Source: Purshia tridentata
Lineage: Eukaryota > Streptophyta > Magnoliopsida > Rosales > Rosaceae
DNA: 64,000 bases
Direction of reading: 5' to 3'
Assembly: GCA_003254885.1 (NCBI GenBank)
Contig: QANT01008836.1
Location: forward strand, 1 to 64,000
Of this stretch, positions 1 to 11,930 are shown piece by piece (position 1 is the stretch's first letter; every line of letters begins with the position of its first letter). Made by a program: the position numbers and the translations under genes. A model generated the notes under the pieces. That model saw only the letters and a list, made by a program, of their open reading frames with translations. It did no database searches and had not been told where the DNA came from.

Positions 1-824
1 AAAAAAAAAAACAGACAAATATTAACGGGAATGGAGCCAGGAGGGGTGATCCTCTATACCTCCTAAACAAACATATTTTCTGTTTTTCAAAGACAAAGTT
101 GTGCTGAAATTTCAGCAGATTCTCACCAGTTTGTTTGACATTTCCCAAATTTGTAAAACCTGTTGAAACTTCTAATACTCATTTTCAGATCCCCAAATAC
201 ATCCACCACCACCATATATTACTCATTTTACAATATCATGTTAGTTAATTGTCCAATCACAATCTACCAAAAAAGAAAAAACGAACTCCACTGTGAAACC
301 AAATGCATCCTAAGATAGCAAACGTTAAAAAGTTTATTTTATATTTTCATTTCTATTTTTCCATACCAAAACAACCTTTTATTTCTCTAATTAACTACAC
401 TTTGTCTGCAGAAAAAATTAATTACAAATTTATAACATTTCAGGCTTCATAATAACTATTACTTTTATATAATAGCCAACACAAGAAAATAAAGATAATT
501 CTAGGCTAGTTAAAGAAAATACAAAATACTTATGAAATTAACTAACAATAACTTCAATTCAGTCCAAGCAAATAAATTACTACTCCAAGACAGGAACACA
601 TATCTCACAGGCAATATGCAAAATAAAAGTACCAATCATTTACACAAAATATAAGTTTTTGTCCATTACACTAACAAAAATGAAAGATAATTATATCAGT
701 AAGACCACAACAAAAGAGACCTAGTAAAAGAGGAATCACCTGTTTGTTCTACCATACAAACAAGAAACAAAGATGACTTAATTACCAAAATAATGCAGCA
801 CCATTGCATGGTTCCCACTGATAT

Positions 825-1362
825 GTTATTTTGGATATGCTAGTGAATTATGCAATACATTTTTGCAAATCAAACATTGTAGGTTCCAATAATGAAACAT
901 TATGGTAACCATAGTATAACTATGGCCCAAAATTTAGCTACACATACTGGGGCAAACAGCAACTAATCAAATATTACCTTAGAGTCCTAAGAACTATTTA
1001 ATGAAGACAAATTGCACCATAAAAATACAACCAGGCAGAAATCAAGAGTCCCAATTCCAATTCAATCAATCAGAAAACATTACCTGATTACTGCTATGAT
1101 ATGATCTGTTATTTTGGATATGCTAGCGAATTATGCAAAACATTTTTGCCAATTAAACATTATTGGGTAACCATAGGATAACTAAGGCCAAAAATATAGC
1201 TACACATACTAGGGCAAACAGCAACTAATCAAATATTACCTTAGGGTCCTAAGTTCTATTTAATCAATGCAAATTGCACCATAACAATTCAACCAGTCAT
1301 GAGTCCCAATTCCAATTCAATCGGTCAGAAATCACTACCTCATTACTGCTATGATAGTGTTT
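825..1362. repeat. Direct tandem duplication, two copies of about 255-283 bp
   Basis: Copy 1 runs 825-1107 and copy 2 runs 1108-1362. Both start with GTTATTTTGGATATGCTAG and end near CATTACTGCTATGATA. They share long stretches such as CAAACAGCAACTAATCAAAT, with scattered substitutions and several short indels, so the duplication is not very recent. No coding content is visible. Confidence 0.8.
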
Positions 1363-2659
1363 AGTAACTAACTGCAATAGAAATCAGAGAAAACAAGAAT
1401 TGAACAGAAATTTGATTTTCATATAAGCAAAAGCAACTACAGATACCATACCACCTAAATTTTTTGGACCGATTCATAATCAAATGAATATCTCTTAGTT
1501 GAATTCTTTTCTCCTTTGTGTATCCAACAACCAAACAAAACCAAATCAAAACTAAATACCAACTTCAAGAACCAAATTGACCCAACAGCTCAGTGAACAT
1601 TATAAAATATCAGCAATTCAAGACTACAAAGTCAAATATTAAACAACTGCAAAGGAATAAAACAACTTTAAATTTACAAAGATAAAAATATATGCATTAA
1701 GTCACCAAATACCCTCAGCACCAACAGTAAAAGAGGTTTTATATTATCTGAAAAAACATTCAGAGCAAACAATTGCAAATTTTCATAATCTGTAAAAGGG
1801 GGGAAGCTCCAGATTACAGGTAGCTGATGAGAGTTATTCCTAGATTGATCACAGATGAGGAAATGTAAAATAGATAATGACATGATTGGGAAATAGTCAT
1901 CCTAAAATTTTTACAATGCTAAACTCATAAGTCAAAACTACTAAGTCGCCTAAAAATTAAGCAAAAAAAAGAGGAAAATCAATATCTGTACACATTACCA
2001 GAGGTACTTCAGATGAAAACTTATCCAAATATAAAAATTGCACCACCCACCTCTAACCAATATCATAACATTGAAATAGAAATAAATCTGGTTCTCAATA
2101 CCATGTTTCACCTAAAGATTTTAAACTCTTCTGTGCTATATTTGACTGACTTCATATAATTAAAATTGTAGGCTTTATAACCCAAATGAGAGCCTTACTC
2201 CAAAACCCAAATTTATCCTACTCTGGCTATGTTTTCTTATATACAAACTCAAGTGAGACACTTACTCAATACCAGAAGCACTAAAGGCATGCTTATATAA
2301 TAGTACATATAGTAAACACAATATGTGATTTCCAAAGTAATAAAGAAATATAATCATACAGAAATTTAACTAAGTACAACAATTTATACATAAACTAAAA
2401 TTGCAAGATTTCATATATGAAATATCAGAAGAATAAAAAAAACACACATAGATAGAAAAATAAGAACACCGAAATTCAGATTAAAAAAAAAGTATGAGGT
2501 CTAACTATTTGGATGTGAAACCCCAAAGCAATTATTTTGCCATAGTTCTAAGTATATAAGGCAGTAAGTACAGCAAAGGTGTTTGATTGTAATTCATGGA
2601 GAGGCTAAATAAAATTTCGGGGGGTTTCGTTTCAGAGCAATCCGTTTCCATTTCATCGC

Positions 2660-2685
2660 GAGAGAGAGAGAGAGAGAGAGAGAGA
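2660..2685. repeat. (GA)n microsatellite
   Basis: About 12 GA units in a row. On the minus strand it is a (CT)n tract next to a possible leader exon, a common position for CT tracts in plant 5' UTRs. Confidence 0.85.
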
Positions 2686-2976
2686 TGGAAGTTAGTTACC
2701 TCAGAAATGGGTTTTGTGCTGCAGGATCGGTTTTTATGCCAGAAGCTTTTAAGCCTTTTACTACAAGTAGGAGGAGTAAAGACTAAAGAGAGGGTTGGGT
2801 TCTTTTTCCCTGCAGTCTAACTAAATAGTCCAGTCCCCAACATCTTCCCGCCTTTTTTAGTAGTGCCCCCTAAAAAAATAAATAAAAAGACAATAATCAT
2901 TTGCAACTAAAAAATTAAAAATTTGGCCAATTTTATTCATGAATTTTTTTATTTAAATACCACCTGAAACCTGATC

Positions 2977-3257
2977 CTGTACTATTTAATTTTTTATTAT
3001 TATTTATTATCTAAAGTTATTAATATGTGTCAAAGTGGCATCTCTAGTCAATTTTTCTATTAAATCATCAATTTTTTTCTCAAACTTCCTAATTGGCCTT
3101 CAAGTATAACAAAGAAAAACAAACTCTTTTTAAGGGCAAATTAGGAAGTTTGAAAAAAAAATTTATGATTTAACAGAAAATTTGACTGGAAGTGCCACAT
3201 TGACACATATTGATAATTTCATGTGATAAATAGTATAAAAAAATTTAAGTGGTACAG
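2977..3257. mobile_element. Foldback MITE (near full-length inverted repeat)
   Basis: Left arm 2977-3100 and right arm 3132-3257 are reverse complements over about 125 bp each with few mismatches, separated by a loop of about 31 bp. The left arm carries ATGTGTCAAAGTGGCA and the right arm, read on the other strand, ATGTGTCAATGTGGCA. It has no coding capacity. This is the form of a foldback-type MITE; the superfamily is not assigned because I could not define terminal motifs or a target-site duplication. Confidence 0.75.
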
Positions 3258-6052
3258 AACACACTCCCTCTCTATAGTCCAAGTAGTATTTGTTTAAACA
3301 AGCCTTATTCGTGGTGCATGTAGTTTGGCTGATTTTTCACTTTTGTCCATATACTTGCTCACTAAATTTTGATAGGTCTTACGCCTATTTTTCGTGTGGT
3401 AACGTTGTAAATTGAAATTTACATCTATTCAAGATTGAGTCAATATTGAACAAGATTACCGAATCAATTAACTACTCTCTTTTAAAGCTTTTGAACTCAA
3501 GCTTCTCCTATTAATCTATTGTTACGTTCGGACCCAAAAAAAAAAAAAAAAAACNAAAAAAAAAAAACTATTGTTATGTTAATCATTTATAAGTTTCTTT
3601 ACATTCTCTTGTTTTTTCTTATTTTTTATCTTATGGTCCGGTAAAGCAGAGGAAGAATAATCCGAAATAAGTACCACTGTGGTATCAAAGTAAATAGATC
3701 ATCAAATGAGGAAGTTGCACATTAACTTACTCACCAACGACCAAAAACAAACTATTGATGAGTTGATTAAAATGTTTGGACAACTCAAAGTACACTTTAT
3801 TTAAGAAAATGAAGAGTTTTTGTTGTCACTTTTTGTACAACTTGTTTTATTTGGAATTTAAAATGAAAACTAATTTGTAGCTTGCAAGTTTACGAATTGT
3901 TTGATGTAGCGATAATGTAGAATGTTGGAGCTGTTACCACTAGTGAGCGAATTTGTATAAGACTAGTTATTTTTTTCAGTCATGAAACTAATTAATTCAA
4001 GGGAAAAAAAAACTAATTTAATTTAAGGAAGTCCAGAAGCAAAAAGAACCAAACAGAACACAAGGTTAGATAATAGGAGCTACAGTTCATGTGCCCCTAA
4101 ATCCATTAAAAATCGATTAACTGAATAAATCATATCCCACATTAGCATAGAAAAATTTACAACGAATGGAGAAGATCAGTGATGAACTTACGGAGTTTTC
4201 GACGATTAGACAACAAACCAACTTGAACAAACACCACAAATCACATCACCATATATACCTATTGAATCGTTGCAGCTCTAATGCCACATGTTGGAGGCAA
4301 CAAAATCAATTAAAATATACAAAGTATTCATAATGACATACATCAATGAAATAATATATAAAGAGCAAAACTTATCTATAACAAAGATAGAGGCTGACTT
4401 GGCATTCTAAGAAATAGTTTCTATCTTGAAATAGGAGAAAGTATAGGTGTCATTATGTTAATGGATTGAGATACCAGATCAGTTATATCTCTTTGGTAGG
4501 AAATTTCTCTTACATATCTAAAATGTAGCATGATGGAGATGTACATCCATAGACTACATAGAGCTCCTAGAAGGCACGATAAACTCTCAAAATGGTAAAC
4601 TTTACTTTTATAATCTTTTTAATCTTAATGTGATTGTTCTCTATTACACTATAGGACATGCCTATTTATAAGCCATTTCTTGAACACATCATGTTAATAT
4701 CATATGCCACTAAGTGTAATACGAATCCACCAAGTGCTTAGTGAACAATATCGAGTGCTCGATGAATAGTGTCGAGTACTCAATATTGTACACTGTGGTT
4801 GAAAATTGTTGTTATTCGACAGTAGTGAAAATTGCGCTCGATATTGTGCAATAGTGACTATTTGAAACTACATCAAAATAATGTTTATACATGCCTTACG
4901 TCTTTTCTTATATAAATATGTTAAAAACTAATGAAACCAACATAAAATACAAAATAAGTTTTTATGGAGTAACATCCACCCAAATTATAATATAAAAATT
5001 ACTGCCGCTAATTGCCATTATTGATAGTGGCAATATGCAAAGTTAAAAACAAAAAATGCCCAACACTCGGTGAACAATGTACAAAAAATAAATCTTCTAA
5101 AAATGCTACAAGCTAGGTGTTTGAAAATGGTTGAAGCAGGACCTATTGTTATTACAACATCTTATATTTATTATTAAAGACTGTAAAATGGATTTTAAAA
5201 TTATTTACTGAAAAAAACCAAGGTTAATTACAAATAAATCAATAAAAAATTTAACAATTACATTTTGATGAATGCACTTTTTTATAATTTCATTTTAGTC
5301 ACTATTAACCAAAAGTGAATTGGATTTAGTGACTAAAGTGAGATATAGTTTCAAAATCTATTAATCTTTATGAGAAAATAAAATTTACACTAACTAAAAT
5401 GTAATATTAAAATATTTTATTGATTTAAATGTAATTTTCTAAAAAAATAGTCTTAATTAGATCTAATAAAAACACATACAATCTGTTAACACGACACGAG
5501 TTTTTACGAGTTCAAGTTCAAAGTTATCAGGTTGATATCATATCACCTATTAGTGACCCTTAAGATAACTAGTTGGGTCGGGTCAATTTGAGAGTTACTT
5601 GTTAGACATGTTAAGTGTGAGCTTATTTAAGTAATTTTAGAAAAAAATAGAAAAAATAACTCATTAAGCCTAATTAGTGACTGACCACACACTCACACAT
5701 ATTTTATTATAATAAATCCTGTAGGGGTGTAGACCAATCTAAAATTACTAGAAAGAAAAGGACTAATCTATAATTTTCATAAAAGGAAAAGGCAAAAACA
5801 AAAAACAAAAAATTCATATGGTACAAAACAAGATTATGCAGAAATAGCAGAAGAACCTAAGTAAATGAACGACATCATCCGATTCCGTCCCGAAAAGCCG
5901 CAGCGGTTCGTGCCCGTTTCGTACGTCGGTCTCCCGTCCCCCTGTCCGTACGAAATACATACACCTTTCTCTCCCTCTGACCTCTCTCTCCTTCTGATAT
6001 CTTCCAGCAGTCTAGGGTTTAAGCCAAGCTATCTGTAGCAATTCTTTTTGAA

Positions 6053-6073
6053 ATGGTCTCTGAAAAACCCTAG
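6053..6073 (+). promoter_or_regulatory. Short upstream ORF in the HsfA1 leader
   Basis: ATG at 6053 followed by five sense codons and TAG (MVSEKP), ending 69 bases before the HsfA1 start codon. If the transcript starts upstream of 6053, as the pyrimidine-rich leader suggests, this uORF would be met first by scanning ribosomes. Its effect is unknown. Confidence 0.5.
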
Positions 6074-6142
6074 CCGAGAATCCCCGGTTCTTTTTCATTA
6101 TTTTTATTTTTCTAATTTGTTATCTTGTTTTCAACGGCGATA

Positions 6143-9100
6143 ATGGTGGTTGCTAGTAACAACGGCGACAACGCGTCATCGGCCGGCAGTGGCGGTGGGG
6201 CCCAGCAGGGGGCTCCGGCTCCTGCGCCGACGTCGACGCCGACGCCGGCACCGTTACTGAACTCGAATGCACCGCCGCCGTTCCTGAGCAAGACCTACGA
6301 CATGGTAGACGACCCGGCGACTGACACGGTTGTGTCGTGGAGCGCCACCAACAACAGCTTCGTGGTTTGGAACCCGCCAGAGTTCGCTAGGGACCTCTTG
6401 CCCAAGTACTTCAAGCACAACAACTTCTCCAGCTTTGTTCGGCAATTGAACACCTATGTATGTGTCCCTCCCTCGTACTTGGCCACTGATTGTTTATGCT
6501 TCTATTGGGCGTTGATTTTGGTCACTGATTTATGGAAACAGAGATGGGTCTATGTGTGAAGAGTGGTATGTGGTTTACTCAAATGGGAACCAATTAGGTC
6601 TTTGGGTGCTGAATATAAAACCCAGATTGTCAATTAGGTCTTTGTTGGTAGGAAAGTTCGAGAAAGGAGAAGAAAAAAATAGTATTTTGAGTGGCAATCT
6701 TGAGATAGTAATGTAATTGAGTGGGAATGCTGAGCAGTGTAATTTAGTGGCTATCGATAAATTGCTAAAGTCCCGCCATTTGGTTGCTAAGAAACTTCAG
6801 GGAATAATGCTTGAAATGTTAGGAGCTTGCTTTTTAACTAAGTAATTTTATTAGGAGTTGAAAGCTTTCGTTTTTCTTTTTTTGGTGTGAATGATACTAT
6901 GGCTAATAACGTGGAAAGAGTGTCAGATATGAAAGTTTGATGTCTCTTATTCCTGCATTTTCTCAGCAACCAGATGAAGACGAGGGTGACATAAAAGGGA
7001 CAGAAAGTGAGTGCTCGATTACAAAGTTAATGATAAATTTAGATTTTTAATAATTTTTGTTGCCTTGTTATCTCAACCTTAGGACTAGTCAAACATATTA
7101 GCTAATGTTCATAGAGCAGTGGGATATGTTTCTCTATGTGAGAGGGTTGTAGAAATCCAACTTGTTATTATTATTATTTTTTTCCTCTTTTCCAAATGGG
7201 ATATTGTGCATGCAGATTAATCACTACTGATATATTATATATGAGTAGTTCCACTCAGATCACAGATCAGGATATGGTTCTAGTAAACTGCCTGTTTTCT
7301 TTTTCTTCATAGTTACTTCACAGTTCACTCTAAGAATACTGAGGTTTGTGATCCGAGGTCCATGAATCAACTTAGAATTAAATTGGAAAATCTAACAATG
7401 GACAAATGTGCAACCGCTTTTTATTAGGCTTTCTCAAAATAAAGGAAATTGCTGTTTTTTTTCTTTGTGCGCTTAGTGTTCTGTAATGCTTGCTTCTGAT
7501 GCAGTTTGTCCTACCATTGATACTTTTTCTAAATCTTAATAGCTTAATGAGGATTCCCAGCTAGTTCAATCGAACCTTCTTGGTACTGTTCTCAGATACT
7601 GAGTAAATAATATCATTTTAATGACCCAGACAAGCATATGATACAGATTGAATACACCCCACTGTTTATAATATGTGTTAGGTTAATGAGAATACTTCAA
7701 CAAACAGTTTACTCAACACCTTGGTTATATTATGCTTCTTTTTTTGGTCACAAAATGGCTGAGTTGATGCATGCTTCACATGGTTATTTTGTCTTGTGAT
7801 AGAAAATATCTGCCCTTACATGAGGTGGCTAATATATTGGACTGCTACCATAATGTAGTGGGGAAACTTGTGACTACCCTGACTGCATGCCATGTTATCA
7901 AGGTTGAAAATATTAATGTCGGTACAAATATGGGAAGTTTGCAAAGTATCTTTTTCCTTTTACCTGGAAATTTGGCTTTGGAAGAAACTTGAATGAATCT
8001 GAAGTTGGGAAACTCACTTCTCTCATGTCTCTGTTAGGAAATGCTAGATTATATTCTCCTAGATCAGGTAATAGAAGGTGGAAGGGGTTTTCTGTGTAGG
8101 TTGTATTTTAGGGAGTTCTGTGACAATGTATCTCTTTCTTCATTCCAACTCTCTTCTATGATTTGAAAGGCTAAAATTTCTGCAATATGGTACAGAGGAG
8201 AATACCTACTGTTTGCCTTTCTTCTTGTTGGTGAATGAGGGGTTAAAAATGCAGATGATTTGTTCCTTCACCTATTGCATTAAATTTATGGTTGGGGCTG
8301 TTTCAAAACAGAATTGTATTGGGTAATTTCAGCAGCATGCTTGTCCCTTTTTAGTTAAAGCACAAGGCTTTGCTGTGGGAAAGAATGCAAAATTTCTATG
8401 AAGTTGTATTGTGCTAGCGATGTTTTGGGTAATTGGGTCGGATCATTTAGAAGCCTAAAATGTTATGATCATAGTTTTGTTGTTTGCTTGCTAGTGTTTT
8501 GCTTTGTATTGTATTATGAGGTGGATTTTTTGTCAATTGATTTTTTTATGCTTGACATCAGTAAAAAATTGGTTTCATATTAAAAAGAAAAACATAGAAG
8601 AGTATGCCTTCACAGGGGATGTAAATTCTCATGAAAAACTAATACAAGGTGCACAAAATAAAGAGCATACATGTAATTAGTATAATAGGATGAACGTGGT
8701 TAGGTTTGGCTTTGATGCTCTAAACATCCTAATGACGGTCACTACATTATCATTGGTTCTTTTAACTTTTTGCAGCTGCCTCAACATCAGCAGTTCAAAA
8801 CTTCATATAGGCATTGGGTTTGAATGCATTATTTTGTTACTTTTTTTGCATTATCTTTAGGTCAAAATTTAACTGACTTTTGCCTGTTTTTATTTATTTA
8901 TTTTAAAAATAACTTTTTTGACTTTGCTTCATCATATGCGAAGGAGATGGTTGACATCAACACCTTCACATGTAGGCTCAAGAGGCACAAGGTCTTGGTG
9001 GTGGGAAGTAGACAAAAGTTCTGTGCTGACAGTTATTTGGGTGACTTGGATGGAGAGAAACAGGAGAATATTCTCTGACTATAAGGAACATAGGTTGGAA

Positions 9101-11930
9101 GGAGATGATTGACATCAACACCTTCACATGTGGGTGCAAAAGGCACAAGGTCTTGGTGGTGGGAAGTAGGCAAAGTTTCTGTGCTGACTGTTATTTTGGG
9201 TGGCTTGGATGGAGAGAAACAGGAGAATATTCTAGGACTATGAGGAACATAGGTTGGAAGGATGGTTGATATCAACACCTGCACATGTGGGTGCAAAAGG
9301 CACAAGGTCTTTGGTGGTAGGAAGTAGGCAAAAGTTCTGTGCTGACAAAATTTGGGTGACTTGGATGGAAAGAAACAGGATAATATTCTAGGACTATAAG
9401 GAACATGGGTGGGAAGAGTTGTGGGAGAGTTAGATTTTGGTCCTCATTGTGGGTATCAAAGAGTTTAAGGGATGTATTTTTGTCTGTGATTTTATTAGAT
9501 AGAATAGCAGCAGCAGTGAGTTTGCCGTAGATTAGTTTAGGTGTACCATGCTGTATTTATATTGTACTTTTGAGGTGGACACCTTGTCTAAGTTGTTGTA
9601 TTGGTTGTTCTATTAATAAAAAGGGTCTTCCTTCTAGAAAAAAAAAACATACTTATGAGTTTAGGGTTTATGGTTATGTATGCAGAACATGACAAATGTT
9701 AAAATTGAATCACAAGGATTGAGATTTTTCTTCCATGCACTGGTTTCCATATGTACCAAATAGAGCATACGTAGGGTTGATCATCAAAGTCTTACATTAT
9801 CAGTTTGGTATTTTATTAGTGCTTTGCTACAGATTGGCTAATTCTTTTCTCCGATTCTTTGCTTTACTTCACTGTATTATAGCATCCTTCGCTGAAGAAA
9901 TCTCTCTAAAGTAAGAAGTTCAGCTGTATCAGCATTATAATAATTGGTCTAATTAATTCTCTTAGTTTAAGAACTGGAAAATCAATGCCATTTGACTTCA
10001 ATTTATGTCACCTTTCGAAAATGTCCATTGTTATGTCAATGTCGAATCTCTTGAAGTAAACCGAATCTCTTAAATTAAATATTTTTATCTTTTGGAAATG
10101 TATTGGAAATGTAACCATTAGATAGTATACCCTCATTCATTTTATTTTTTTACGGTTTCATTATAAATGTTTAGTTTAGTTGAGAAGATACAAATTATGT
10201 ACTTTGGGGTACTGTGACAACTGGGTGACATCTTTTATAATCTCTGAATGAAATGCGACAAGCGATGCTAGGATAGATTCTTCAGATAACATTGCTCGGA
10301 GCTGGGCAGTGTTGTACTGACTGCGTTACATATTTTGGTTTTGGGTGGGTAGTAATTATTGAGTTATATTTTTCTGGAAATTGGGGTCAAAGAACTTGTT
10401 TTTCTAAGAATGTTGTTTCGGAGAATTTCCCAGATGTATGGTTTCAAGTGAATGCTAACTTCTGCAGTCATGGTGAGCTAGGTTGTGTAACTTTCTGAGT
10501 GTGCTGCTTTTTCTTTTTTCAATATTCTTTTGGGAATGGGCTTAATTCACCTATAATGACTATTCTCTTGAACTATATTGATCATCCATGTTTGCTTGTC
10601 TGCTTGTCCTGATATTGATTTCTTTTTCTTTCATTGCTTTGCTGAATTGTGCAGTTTTTCTTTTTCATTATGCTGATTGAACCCCCCTTCATATTCGATC
10701 AAACAGGGATTTAGGAAGGTTGATCCAGACCGCTGGGAATTTGCAAATGAGGGCTTTTTGAGGGGCCAGAAGCATCTCCTTAAGAGCATCAACCGGCGAA
10801 AGCCTGCCCATGGAAATAGTCATCAACAGCCACAGCCATCACCTGGACAGAGTTCAGTGAGTGCGTGTGTAGAGGTTGGGAAGTTTGGTCTTGAGGAAGA
10901 GGTTGGGAGGCTTAAAAGGGACAAGAATGTGCTTATGCAGGAACTTATCAGGTTGAGGCAGCAGCAACAGTCTACTGATAACCAGCTGCAAACAATGGTG
11001 AAGCGTCTTCAGGGAATGGAGCAGCGGCAGCAACAGATGATGTCATTCCTTGCAAAGGCTGTGCAGAGCCCTAGTTTCTTGACTCAGTTTGTACAACAGA
11101 AAAATGAGAGCAATAGGCGCATTACTGAAGTCAACAAAAAGCGGAGACTCAAGCAGGAGAATATTGCTGAGAATGAGCATTCTGATACTCTTGATGGACA
11201 GATTGTTAAGTATCAGCCTCCAATGAATGAAGCAGCAAAGGCAATGCTCAGGCAGATCATGAAAACAGATACTTCTTCCCGGCTGGAATCTTTTAACAGC
11301 AACCTGGATAGTTTCCTGATTGGTGATGGTTCATCATCATCCAGTGGAATAGACAGTGGGAGCTCTTCAAGCCATGCGTCAGGAGTGACACTTCAAGAGG
11401 TCCCACCAATTTCAGCGCATGGCCCGTCAGCTGCAATTTCTGAAATACAATCTTATCCACAGACTGCAAACTCTGTAAAAGTAACGAGAGCTCCATTCTC
11501 AGATATGAATGTCCTTGGAGCACAAGAGGTGCCATCAGTTCCTAATTCTCAGGCAGATATGCTTGCTCAAATACAAGAAATGGTGCCCGAAGGTTTAGTT
11601 GATATTCCCGAAGAAAACATGGCACGTGAAGCAGGTATTGGATTTATTGAAAACATGGCATCTGAATCAGGGGATGGATTTATTGATCCCCTGTCAATGC
11701 CCATAGAAATTGATAGTCTTTCCCTTGATCCTGATATTGAGGCATTGCTAGACAATTGGGATGAGTTTATACAAAGCCCGGGGCCAGATGAAATGGATTC
11801 AACCCCTGCAGAAGGAATGCCCATGGGAAATGAAGGGAAGCCAACAGAGAATGGATGGGACAAAACCCAGCATTTGGATAAACTTACTGAACAAATGGAA
11901 CATCTTACATCAGATACCAAAGGGGTTTGA
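6143..11930 (+). CDS. HSFA1: Heat shock transcription factor, class A1
   Basis: Exon 1 is 6143-6457 and exon 2 is 10707-11930, giving 512 aa. The intron sits after the codon for Tyr105 inside the DNA-binding domain ([18 protein letters not shown]), the position conserved in plant Hsfs. Domains: Pro/Ala-rich N-terminus; DNA-binding domain about residues 45-138; heptad HR-A/B oligomerisation coiled coil about 163-230 with the long class A insert; basic [11 protein letters not shown] near 248-255; acidic aromatic AHA activator motif around [10 protein letters not shown]; leucine-rich export-like tail [11 protein letters not shown]. Family knowledge: HsfA1 proteins are the master regulators that bind heat shock elements in the nucleus and switch on the heat response. 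The ATG at 6143 is chosen because the in-frame codon upstream at 6125 is TTG. The A1 subclade is unresolved. The 4.25-kb intron contains a LINE insertion. Confidence 0.93.
8941..9412 (+). repeat. Three tandem copies of a 155-159 bp LINE segment
   Basis: Copies at 8941-9098, 9099-9257 and 9258-9412. Each starts AAGGA(GA)TGGTTGA, continues with a CACAAGGTCTTGGTGG block, and ends near GGAACATAGGTTGG. The copies differ by a few substitutions and 1-3 base indels. The unit includes the WMERNRRIF coding motif, so it was amplified from inside the LINE rather than being an independent satellite. Confidence 0.88.
8941..9650 (+). mobile_element. 5'-truncated L1-type LINE in the HsfA1 intron
   Basis: Reading 9432 onward in the + direction gives [20 protein letters not shown] and then [12 protein letters not shown] followed by a stop, the typical C-terminal end of plant L1 ORF2. 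Each upstream repeat unit carries [12 protein letters not shown], the conserved motif just before that end. The 3' UTR closes with TTCTATTAATAAAAAGGG and a poly-A run at about 9640-9650. Only the last part of the element is present, with one segment repeated three times. The insertion has the same orientation as the host gene. No clear target-site duplication was found. Confidence 0.8.

Larger units (their letters stand above)
1..2700. other. Intergenic or intronic stretch without recognisable coding sequence
   Basis: AT-rich sequence with only short open frames and no protein family that I recognise. It carries a direct tandem duplication (825-1362). Near 2690-2815 the minus strand reads like a 5' leader ending in a plausible splice donor (GAG|GTAACT, GT at 2699-2698), so much of this stretch could be the first intron of a minus-strand gene whose body lies left of the window. 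That reading is inference only. Confidence 0.35.
2821..6142. other. Intergenic region upstream of the HsfA1 gene
   Basis: No gene recognised. It contains the foldback element at 2977-3257, a poly-A tract with one undetermined base at 3556, and around 5480-5640 a degenerate stretch rich in CACGACACGAG and GGGTCGGGTCA motifs, as often seen in plant hAT-like non-autonomous elements. From about 5880 the sequence becomes GC-richer and pyrimidine-rich, as expected for the promoter and 5' UTR of the next gene. I could not fix a transcription start. Confidence 0.5.

Noticed and set aside
4700-5090. Repeated phrases such as GTGCTCGATGAATAGTGTCGAG, also near 39890-39950
   Set aside because: Short, irregular and without borders; could be remnants of a shared repeat but not supportable as an element.
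7771-7992. 73-codon frame in the HsfA1 intron
   Set aside because: No homology, and no splice sites that would link it in frame to the Hsf exons.
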